From contig CAZPHC010000017.1 in the NCBI GenBank assembly GCA_964586155.1, positions 62,001 through 126,000 of the forward strand: a stretch of DNA of 64,000 nucleotides, written 5' to 3'. Each line of letters begins with the position of its first letter. The first letter of the stretch is position 1. Source of the DNA: SXNM01 sp964586155 (lineage in GTDB: Bacteria; Myxococcota_A; UBA9042). Made by a program: the position numbers and the translations under genes. Under the pieces are notes generated by a model. The model did no database searches. It saw nothing but the letters and a program-made list of their open reading frames with translations, and had not been told where the DNA came from. Positions 1 to 8,014 of this stretch are shown here, piece after piece.

Positions 1-699
1 GACCGCTTGCTCGCGGACCCGGCGCAGGTCGGCGCCGCGCAGCGTCATCAGGGCGTCGCGCTCGAAGCTGTCGAACTGCAGGTAGAGCTCGAATCCGGGC
101 CGGTAGGTCGCCAATCGCTCGGCGAACGCGCGATCGCGGGCAAGGCGCACGCCGTTGGTGTTGACCATCAAGTGCTTGATCGGTCGTTCCCGCGCGGCGT
201 CGAGGATGGCGAAGAAGTCCGGGTGCAGCGTCGGCTCACCGCCGGAGATCTGCACGACGTCGGGCTCGAGCTCGTTGGCGACCACGGCGTCGAGCATCTT
301 GACGATCGTCGCGAGATCTCGGCTCGTCTGGCGCTGCGGGCTGCTGTCGGCGTAGCAGATGGGGCAGCTGAGGTTGCAGACGTCCGTGACCTCGACGATG
401 CACAGGCAGCCGTGCTGCTCGTGGTCGCCGCAGACGCCGCAGTCGTAGGGGCAACCCAAGTCGACCTTGGTGTTGTAGCGCGCCGGCATCTCGGGCGGCT
501 TGACGTAGACCTCGCGCGCGAGCCGGTAGTAGGCCTCGTCGTCGGCGAGCAGCACCTTGACGCTACCGTGGGCCGGGCAGCGCTTGTGCATCCAGACCGC
601 GCCGTCTTGCAGCAGGATCTTGCCCTCGACCTTGCGCAGGCAGGTCGGGCAGAGCGAGGTACAGGCGTCGTAGTAGCGGTAGGGTCGGGTCTTGGCCAT
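1..699 (-). CDS. Radical SAM protein, MJ0619-like (C-terminus cut by window edge)
   Basis: The minus-strand frame is open from an ATG at 699 to the left edge, giving 233 residues with no stop. Residues 14-45 form a small Cys/His region (CPTC at 17-20, CPAHG at 41-45). A second group of cysteines lies at 83-100. The radical SAM CxxxCxxC triad is C108, C112 and C115, which should bind the 4Fe-4S cluster that cleaves S-adenosylmethionine. GGEP at 153-156 is the usual SAM-contacting motif. An N-terminal CPxC region before the radical SAM core is typical of MJ0619-type proteins, some of which methylate pterins; the substrate here is unknown. It lies 124 bp downstream of the giant lipoprotein gene on the same strand. 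The radical SAM assignment is firm; the subfamily is inference. Confidence 0.85.
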   Translation of the reverse strand, partial: MAKTRPYRYYDACTSLCPTCLRKVEGKILLQDGAVWMHKRCPAHGSVKVLLADDEAYYRLAREVYVKPPEMPARYNTKVDLGCPYDCGVCGDHEQHGCLCIVEVTDVCNLSCPICYADSSPQRQTSRDLATIVKMLDAVVANELEPDVVQISGGEPTLHPDFFAILDAARERPIKHLMVNTNGVRLARDRAFAERLATYRPGFELYLQFDSFERDALMTLRGADLRRVREQAV

Positions 700-823
700 G
701 GCGCACGCTACGACCTCGGCCCGAGGCTGTCGAGCCCGGGACCAGGCACGGCAATGGGGCGCGGCATCGTTGTTGCAGCAGGGCGCGGTCGAGGCCGGGC
801 GCCGTCGAACGTGTCAGCGCGGC

Positions 824-3800
824 CTACTTGAACACGGCCGTGCTGTTCAGGTAGCTGCCGTTGTAGCCGCCAGCGAGGAAGGCACCGCCGTTGTCGAGCG
901 CCACCGGCGTGAACTGGATGCGCGTCTGCGCGAGGTTGGCGCTGCTCGTGATGGTGTTGGCCACCGGATCGAAGATCTGGGTCGCGTTGGTCGCGCTGCC
1001 CGTTTCGGCCGTGCCCGCGACGATGAGGATGCGGCCGTCGAGGATGCGGACCGCGCCGTGGCCACGGACCTTCACCGCGAGGGCCGGGCCATCCGAGAAG
1101 CTGTTGCTCTGCGGGTCGTAGATGCGCGTCGAGTTGGTCGGCGTGCCGCCGAGCATGCCGCCGGCCACCAGCACGCGTCCGTCCTTGAGCTGTGTCGCCG
1201 ACGCCTCCCAGCTGTTGCGGATGCCGCTGCCGCCGCTCGCCAGCGTGGCCTTGTTGGTCGCTGGATCGTAGATGGCGAAGGTGTCCTCCACGCCGCCGCC
1301 GCCGATCAGGACCTTGCCGTTCGGCAGGACGAAGGCATAGGGCCGTCGACGCTGGCCGGTGCCGCCGTCGACGGCCGTGATCGAGTCGTCGCTCGGATCG
1401 AACACGACGCTGCCGGTGTGCAACGTCGTCCCGGCCACATAGCCGCCGGCGAGCAGGACCTTGCCGTTGCCGAGCAGGACGGCGGCGTGATCATGGCGCG
1501 CACCCTTGAGGGAGATGGTGGTGAAGCTCTTGTCGCTCGGCTTGAACAGCGTCGCAGAGTCGACCGGGGACGACCCTGTGGTGGCCGAGCCGCCGGCGAT
1601 CAGGACCCGACCGTCGCCGAGCGCGGTCACCGTGTGGTAGACGCGCTTGATGCTCGTGTTGGTCCCTGCGTCGAAGCTGTTGCTCTGCGGGTCGTAGATG
1701 AGGACGTCGGTGAGCACGTTGTTGCCCGCCGTGTCGCCGTGCGTGACCACCACGCGGCCGTCGCTGAGCAGGACCGACGCCGTGTCGCGCCGCGAAATGC
1801 CCATGTCGTTGGACACCGCGCTGATCGAGCCGGCGCCGGCCGGGTTGTAGATCTCGGCGGTCTTGACCTGTGCGCCACCGCTCAGCCCGCCGATGATCAG
1901 GATGCGGCCATCCTTGAGCTTGACGATCTCGGCTTGGGTCCGCGAACCCGCGATGAGGTTCGGCCCGGCCTGCCAGTTGCTCGGCTTGGGATCTTCGCAG
2001 GTCAGGCCACTGTACGAGCCGGCGCAGGTGCAGACGAAGCTGCTGCCGCTGACCGCGCAGCTGCCGCCGTTCTTGCAGGGCGCCGACGAGCAGGGGGTCG
2101 TGACGCATGTCAGCGTCGGCGTCGATGTCGCCTTGCCCTTGGTCGACAGGTCGCCTTGGACGCTGGCGAGCGTGTTGCCCAGGCCCAGGACGCTGGTCGC
2201 GCCATTGCCACCTGCGCCCCAGCGCGTGCCGTCCGACTTGAGCGCGACCGCGCTATAGTACCAGGAGCCGACGTCGGCCACGCCACCGCCTGGCGCCTTG
2301 ACCAGCGAGGTGCTGGTCGCGATGAAGCCGCGCCAGAGCACGCCCCCTTCATCGCTGCCGACGCTCCAGACATCGCCGTTGGTCTTGAGCAAGTTCAAGT
2401 GGAAAGCACCGACGGCGACCCGCTTCCAGTCGGTCGCCCCGGTCGCTTCTTGGCCGAACTTGTTGCAGGGGACCGGGCTGCACACGCGGGCGAGGCGTCC
2501 GTAGTCACTCTGGCCGGTGGTCCACAGCGTGCCGTTGGTCTTGATGGCGGACGAGACCAGGCGATGCGAGACGATCTGCGCAAAACCGGTGCCGTTGGTG
2601 GGCTCGCGCGTCATCGTCGTCACCTTGCTGGTGTGACCCATGCCGAGCGAGCCGAGCTCGTTCTGGCCGCAGCCCCACAGGCTGCCGTCGGTCTTGATCG
2701 CCATCGTATTGGAGAAGTTGGCGCTCAGGACGTAGGGGCTGGCGGTGGACCAATCCTTGTCGCTGCCGATCTGCGTCGGCGTCGTGGCGTCTGCGGTCGC
2801 GTTGCAGCGCTGCCCTGCAGACCAGCCGCCCCAGGCCCAGAGCGTGCCGTCCTTCTTGATCGCTGCGGTGTGGTCGTTGCCGACCGAGACGACGGCCCAA
2901 TCCTTGCCGCTGCCGACCTGCTTGGGTGTCGTCTGCTGCAGCAGATCGCCGTGCCCGAGCCTGCCGTTGGCGCCGTTGCCCCAGGTCCACAGCGTGCCAT
3001 CGGTCTTGATCGCCGCGGCATGCTGGCCGGCCGAGCTGACCATGGCCCAATCCGCGTCGTTGCCGACCTGCGTCTCGTCCACGCGCGGGTTGGTGTCGCC
3101 GAGGCCCAGCCGCCCGTTGGTGTTGTCGCCCCAGGCCCAGAGCGTGCCGGAGCGGATGACGAAGGAGACCGAGCCGCCGGTCGCGAGCGCCGTGGTGGCG
3201 CCGCAGAGCGCCACGCATTGACCGGCCGTGGCCGTGGCGGTCGAGCAGGTCTTGCCGCTGCCGCAGTCCTTGGCAGACATCGTGCAGCTTCCGCTCTGGG
3301 CGTCGCACGCTTCGACGGTGCAGGGGTCGCCGTCGTCACAGACCTTCGGCTTTCCGCCGCAGACCTTGTTGGCGCAGGCGTCGTTGATGGTGCAGGCGTC
3401 GCCGTCGTTGCAGCTGCTGGTGTTGGCGACGTTGCTGCAGCTGCCGGTCTTGGCGTCGCAGGCGTCGTCGGTGCACGCGTTGCCGTCGTCGCAATTCTTG
3501 GTGCTGCCCGCGCACTTGCCGGTGCTTGCGCATTGATCGTTGACCGTGCACGCCTCGGTGTCGTCGCAGACCGGCGGCGCCGGCCGCTCGCAAATGGAGC
3601 ATCGCAACGTGACGAAGTCCGCGAGGTCGTTCCAGCCGGCACCGCCGTTGCGGCCGTAGTCCTCGTTGCCGCCGTTGTTGTTCGGCTCGCCGGACTGCCA
3701 TTTGGTGTAGCTGAAGGGGGTTCCGTCGGACCAGACCCATTTGCCCTCTTGGGCCTCGTCGGTCATGCCGATCCAGGAGCCGTAGATGCCGGCGCACGGT

Positions 3801-6800
3801 GCTTGCAGGTTGTAGACGAAGGTGTCTTCGGCCGAGTTGGCGATCGACGCCAGGTGACCGCCCCAGGCGACGCACGTGGCCTCGGCCTGCTTCCATGTGA
3901 CGCGGTCGGCGGCGATCGGGCCCTTGTCGTAGAGCTTGTAGCAGCTGCCGTTGAAGATGGAGCCGTCGCAGGTGGGGCGCTTGGCCTCGGTCTTGACGGT
4001 GCCGACGCAGCTGCCGTTGCTGCAGGTATCGTCGGTGCAGACGTTGTCGTCGGTGCACGTCACCGACTCGTCGACCTGGCCGTTGCAGTTGTTGTCCTTG
4101 CCGTCGCAGATCTCGCTCTGCCCGGGTGACACCTTGGGGTCGGAGTCGTCGCAGTCCTTGTCCGACGTGAAGCCGTCGCCGTCGACGTCCTTGCAGGCGC
4201 CGCAATCCTGCGCGCAGCTGGCGCACGACTCGGTGCCGTTGCAGCTGCCGTCGCCGCAGACCGGGTTCTTGGTGCAGTCGTTGGCACAGCTGTCGATGTC
4301 GACCATGTTGCCGTCGTCGCACTGTTCCTTGCCAGTCTGGACGATGCCGTCGCCGCAGACGGCGTCGTGGCATTGGTTGGTGCAGCTGTCGGTGTCGACC
4401 GTGTTGCCGTCGTCGCATTGCTCGCCGAGGCTCGCCGTCACGATGCTGTCGCCGCAGGCGCAGGTTTCGTCCACGGCGCCGTTGCAGTCGTTGTCGGCGC
4501 CGTCGCCGCAGACCTCGAGCGCGTCCGGCGCGACGGAGGCGTCGCCGTCGTTGCAGTCGCCGCCGCCTGCCGTGCAGGCCTTGGGCTTGCCGACGACCTG
4601 CACGCCCGCGGCGCAGAAGCCGTCTCCGTCGGTGTCGGCGCAAACCTCGTCGACCTTGCCGTTGCAGTCGTTGTCCTTGTCGTCGCAGATCTCCTGTGCG
4701 GGCACGACGTTGCAGCTGCCGTTGTTGCAGGTCGCGTTGCAGCCACCCTGGCTGCAGGCGGCGCTGTTGTTGACGTGCGAGCAGCCGGTCTTGGGATCGC
4801 ACGCGTCGTCGGTGCAGACGTTGTTGTCGTCGCAGGAATTGGCCACGCCGGGCTGGCAGGAGCCCTTGGCGCAGACGTCGTCGAGGGTGCAGGCGCTGCC
4901 GTCGTCGCAGGCGGCGGCCGCGTCGGTGCTGGTGCAGCCCTTGGCCAGGTCGCAGACCTCGACCGTGCAGATATTGCCGTCGGTGCAGCCGTCGCGGTCT
5001 GCGCTGACGGCGACGACGTTGGTCTCGTTGAGCACGAGGAATTCCGTCGTTCCGTCGTTGTCCACGTCGAACGCGCCGGCGACCGTCGACTCGCTGAGCT
5101 CGGCCGGTGCCGCGTACAGCATCGTCGCCTTGGCCCCGCCGCCGCCGACCAGCCAGGCCACGGCGCGGACCACCTTGCTGCCGTCCTCCGCGACCAGGCC
5201 GTAGCCATCGGCCAGGCCGTCGCCGTCGAGGTCGGTCACACCCATCACGACCTGGATCCCGGCCTTGGCGCCGGTGGGGCCGTCGATGAAGGGCTCGGGC
5301 TTCAGCCCCGAGGCGAGCCACCAGCTCTGGGTGCCGTCGTTGCGGAACAGCTGCGCCGGCTCTTTGTAGGACTCCTGGTCGTTGGCGTCGACAAGGCGCT
5401 GGATCACCAGGTCGATGTCGCCGTCGCCGTCCACGTCGCCCGGCGCGACCTGGCCGCGGATCGCCTTGCCGCCCGTCGCCGCGCTGAGCTTGGCGGTGAA
5501 GGTGCCGGCGGACGGGCCCTGGACCAGCACCAAGCCGACCGAGCCGTGGGTATCGGATTGTTGGTCGACCAGGATCTCGTCGATCTGGTCGCCGTTGAGG
5601 TCGACGACGTGCAGGCGGACCTCGGAGGCGTCGTCGCCCTGCAGCTGGGGCAGGGGCGTGGCGGGCGCCGTCGTCCAGCTCGACCACGCCAGCACGCCAC
5701 CGCTCACGGCGGGCGTCAGGACGCGGATCTCGCGCACCGTCACCGGGCCGAGCGGGCCGGTCTTGCGGTTCGCGAGCACCACAGCGAGCTGGTAGGTCTT
5801 GGCGTCGCCGAAGCGGCCCCACGCCAGGCCGACCGTGTGCTGCCAGTCGGTGGCCGGATCCAGCGCGGCGAAGCTGTGCACGATCGTCGGCTTGGCGAAG
5901 GTGCCCGCCGTGTTCTCGGCGACGTAGACCAACTCGCCCACCAGCGTGCCGCCGGCGCAGGGCTTGTGGCTGACGCCGCCGATGAGGAGGTCGAGGTCGC
6001 CGTCGGCGTCGACGTCGGCCAGCAGCAGCCGTGGGTCTGGCGGCGAGGTCGCGCAGCGGCTGCCGTCGGTCCAGCCCGTCAGCTTGGTCACGGCGCCGAA
6101 GCTCGCGCCCGCGCCGCCCTTGGCGACGCCGACCTCGGGCAGTTGCTCGGTCTTGGAGCCGTGCAAGGCGCCGACGATGTCGACGTCCTTGTCGCCGTCG
6201 ATGTCACCGACCGCGACCGCTGGCAGGTTCGCCCAGGCGACCTTGGACACCCGCGTCAGGACCTCGGCCTTGGCCGCCGGGGCCTTGCACGCCGCCGCAG
6301 CGCAGGCCTCGCCCGTGGTGCAAGCGTTGCCGTCGTCGCAAGCGGTGCCGTCGGCCTTGGTGACGTGGGCGCAGGTGCCGGTCTTGCTGTCGCAGCTGTC
6401 GTCGGTGCAGACCTTGCCGTCGTTGCAGCTCACGACGCTGAGGATCTTGCACACGCCCTTGACGCATTGGTCGCCCTTGGTACAGGCGTCGCCGTCGTCG
6501 CAGGGCGCCGCCGTCTCGACGTTGAGGCAGCCCTTGCCGGCGTCGCAGGCGTCGAAGGTGCAGGCGTTGCCGTCGTCGCAGCCGCCCGGCTTGCCGCCCT
6601 GGCAGAGACCGTCCTTGCACGCCTCGTCCTTGGTGCAGGCGTCGCCGTCGTCGCAGGGGGCGGGGGCCTCGGCCGTCGCTGTGAGCTTGGTGAAGCTGCA
6701 TGCGCCGGTCTTGGCGTCGCAACCGTCGCTGGTGCAGGCCAGGCCGTCGACGCAGGTCTTGGTCTTGCCAGCGCTGCAGGCGCCGTCCTTGCAGACCTCG

Positions 6801-8014
6801 AGGAAGGTGCAGAGGTCGCCGTCGTCGCAGGGCAGGGTGTTCGCAGCGTGGGTGCAGCCGGTCGTCGCGCCGCAGCCGTCGTTCGTGCAGGGGTTGGCGT
6901 CGTCGCAAGAGGTGGCCGGCCCGGCCAGGCAGAGCGCGCCGGCGCAGGCGTCGGGGCCGGTGCAGGCGTCGCCGTCGTCGCAGGGCACGGGCTTGCCGTC
7001 GGCGCTCTTGACCGGCGTGTGGCCGCAGGCGCCGGTGCCGGCCGCGCAGGTGTCGTCGGTGCACGGGTTGGCGTCGTCGCAGGCCTTGGCGGCGCCGACG
7101 CAGCTGCCGCCCTTGCACGCATCGCCGCTGGTGCAGGCGTCGCCGTCGTCGCAAGCCTTGGTGGCCGCGGTCGGCAGCGAGGTGCAGCCGTCGGCGCTGC
7201 AGGCATCGTCCGTGCAGGGGTTCGCGTCGTCGCACGAGGTGACGGCGTCGGGGATGCAGAGCGCGCCGATGCAATGGTCGCCGAGCGTGCAGGCGTCGCC
7301 GTCGTCGCAGGCCTTGCCGGCATCGCCGGTCGCGACGTGCACGCAGCCCTTGGCGCCGTCGCAGCTGTCGGTCGTGCATGCGTTGTTGTCGTCGCAGGAC
7401 GTGGCCGCGCCGGCCAGGCAGACGCCGCCCTTGCAGGAGTCGCCGACGGTGCAGGCGTCGCCGTCCTCGCAGCCGCCCGCCTTGCCGGCGAGCGCGGCAT
7501 CGTCCACGTGGCCGCAGCCGCCGCCTTCGCCGCAGCTGTCGGTGGTGCACGGGTTGGCGTCGTCGCAGCTCGTCACCGCCGTCGGCAGGCAGGCGCCCTT
7601 CAAACAGCGATCGCCGGTGGAGCACCCGTCGCCGTCGTCGCAGGGCGTCGCCGGGTCGTCGGCGACCGGGGCGTGGCTGCAGCCGCCCGCCGCGGCGCTG
7701 CAGCTGTCGATGGTGCAGGGGCTGCCGTCATCGCAGTCCTTGGCGCCGCCGCCGCTGCAGGTGCCGTCCTTGCAGGTCTCGCCGGTGGTGCAGGGGTCGC
7801 CGTCCTCGCAGGCTGCACCCTCGACGCAGGCCGTCGTCTCGGCGTCGTCGCTGGTCTCGGCGCTATCCTCGGCGCTGTCCTCGGCGCCGTCGATGGTGGT
7901 GTCGGCGTCGAGCTCGCCCGTGACGTCGTCGCCGCCGTTGGTCTCGTCCGGCGGCGTGCTGCCACAGGCCGCGAGCGCCCACGCCATCAGCAAGAGCAGG
8001 AGGGAACGTCGCAT
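824..8014 (-). CDS. Giant multidomain Cys-module lipoprotein (2396 aa)
   Basis: The protein starts with a lipoprotein signal (lipobox LAAC near residue 17) and an acidic Thr/Asp linker. Residues about 60-580 alternate two Cys modules, one like CDDGDACTxGDxC and one like CDDxNPCTxDxC. Next come FG-GAP/VCBS-like calcium-binding repeats such as DIDGDKDVDIV (about 600-1000), more Cys modules, and MopE-type motifs such as DNDCNGKVDE near 1110. Two or three DUF4215-like units (CDDGNxxDxDxC) lie near 1190-1240, and a C-type lectin-like domain at about 1357-1476 has WIGM and a Glu-Pro-Asn sugar-site-like motif. RCC1-like repeats (LWAWGxNxxGxLG) span about 1620-1940, one EGF-like module is near 1975-2008, and Kelch-type repeats (DGRVLxxGG) fill about 2010-2396. 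It is probably outer-membrane-anchored and surface-exposed, with a binding role. The ATG directly abuts the stop of the upstream 710-aa gene, so the two are likely translationally coupled. The ligand is unknown. Confidence 0.85.
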   Translation of the reverse strand: MRRSLLLLLMAWALAACGSTPPDETNGGDDVTGELDADTTIDGAEDSAEDSAETSDDAETTACVEGAACEDGDPCTTGETCKDGTCSGGGAKDCDDGSPCTIDSCSAAAGGCSHAPVADDPATPCDDGDGCSTGDRCLKGACLPTAVTSCDDANPCTTDSCGEGGGCGHVDDAALAGKAGGCEDGDACTVGDSCKGGVCLAGAATSCDDNNACTTDSCDGAKGCVHVATGDAGKACDDGDACTLGDHCIGALCIPDAVTSCDDANPCTDDACSADGCTSLPTAATKACDDGDACTSGDACKGGSCVGAAKACDDANPCTDDTCAAGTGACGHTPVKSADGKPVPCDDGDACTGPDACAGALCLAGPATSCDDANPCTNDGCGATTGCTHAANTLPCDDGDLCTFLEVCKDGACSAGKTKTCVDGLACTSDGCDAKTGACSFTKLTATAEAPAPCDDGDACTKDEACKDGLCQGGKPGGCDDGNACTFDACDAGKGCLNVETAAPCDDGDACTKGDQCVKGVCKILSVVSCNDGKVCTDDSCDSKTGTCAHVTKADGTACDDGNACTTGEACAAAACKAPAAKAEVLTRVSKVAWANLPAVAVGDIDGDKDVDIVGALHGSKTEQLPEVGVAKGGAGASFGAVTKLTGWTDGSRCATSPPDPRLLLADVDADGDLDLLIGGVSHKPCAGGTLVGELVYVAENTAGTFAKPTIVHSFAALDPATDWQHTVGLAWGRFGDAKTYQLAVVLANRKTGPLGPVTVREIRVLTPAVSGGVLAWSSWTTAPATPLPQLQGDDASEVRLHVVDLNGDQIDEILVDQQSDTHGSVGLVLVQGPSAGTFTAKLSAATGGKAIRGQVAPGDVDGDGDIDLVIQRLVDANDQESYKEPAQLFRNDGTQSWWLASGLKPEPFIDGPTGAKAGIQVVMGVTDLDGDGLADGYGLVAEDGSKVVRAVAWLVGGGGAKATMLYAAPAELSESTVAGAFDVDNDGTTEFLVLNETNVVAVSADRDGCTDGNICTVEVCDLAKGCTSTDAAAACDDGSACTLDDVCAKGSCQPGVANSCDDNNVCTDDACDPKTGCSHVNNSAACSQGGCNATCNNGSCNVVPAQEICDDKDNDCNGKVDEVCADTDGDGFCAAGVQVVGKPKACTAGGGDCNDGDASVAPDALEVCGDGADNDCNGAVDETCACGDSIVTASLGEQCDDGNTVDTDSCTNQCHDAVCGDGIVQTGKEQCDDGNMVDIDSCANDCTKNPVCGDGSCNGTESCASCAQDCGACKDVDGDGFTSDKDCDDSDPKVSPGQSEICDGKDNNCNGQVDESVTCTDDNVCTDDTCSNGSCVGTVKTEAKRPTCDGSIFNGSCYKLYDKGPIAADRVTWKQAEATCVAWGGHLASIANSAEDTFVYNLQAPCAGIYGSWIGMTDEAQEGKWVWSDGTPFSYTKWQSGEPNNNGGNEDYGRNGGAGWNDLADFVTLRCSICERPAPPVCDDTEACTVNDQCASTGKCAGSTKNCDDGNACTDDACDAKTGSCSNVANTSSCNDGDACTINDACANKVCGGKPKVCDDGDPCTVEACDAQSGSCTMSAKDCGSGKTCSTATATAGQCVALCGATTALATGGSVSFVIRSGTLWAWGDNTNGRLGLGDTNPRVDETQVGNDADWAMVSSAGQHAAAIKTDGTLWTWGNGANGRLGHGDLLQQTTPKQVGSGKDWAVVSVGNDHTAAIKKDGTLWAWGGWSAGQRCNATADATTPTQIGSDKDWSTASPYVLSANFSNTMAIKTDGSLWGCGQNELGSLGMGHTSKVTTMTREPTNGTGFAQIVSHRLVSSAIKTNGTLWTTGQSDYGRLARVCSPVPCNKFGQEATGATDWKRVAVGAFHLNLLKTNGDVWSVGSDEGGVLWRGFIATSTSLVKAPGGGVADVGSWYYSAVALKSDGTRWGAGGNGATSVLGLGNTLASVQGDLSTKGKATSTPTLTCVTTPCSSAPCKNGGSCAVSGSSFVCTCAGSYSGLTCEDPKPSNWQAGPNLIAGSRTQAEIVKLKDGRILIIGGLSGGAQVKTAEIYNPAGAGSISAVSNDMGISRRDTASVLLSDGRVVVTHGDTAGNNVLTDVLIYDPQSNSFDAGTNTSIKRVYHTVTALGDGRVLIAGGSATTGSSPVDSATLFKPSDKSFTTISLKGARHDHAAVLLGNGKVLLAGGYVAGTTLHTGSVVFDPSDDSITAVDGGTGQRRRPYAFVLPNGKVLIGGGGVEDTFAIYDPATNKATLASGGSGIRNSWEASATQLKDGRVLVAGGMLGGTPTNSTRIYDPQSNSFSDGPALAVKVRGHGAVRILDGRILIVAGTAETGSATNATQIFDPVANTITSSANLAQTRIQFTPVALDNGGAFLAGGYNGSYLNSTAVFK

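Noticed and set aside
692..4129. Long plus-strand open frame of 1145 codons opposite the giant lipoprotein gene
   Set aside because: It is the antisense of the Cys-module gene. The composition is dominated by Ala, Arg, Val and Gly with no motif, and the real gene on the minus strand has clear domains.
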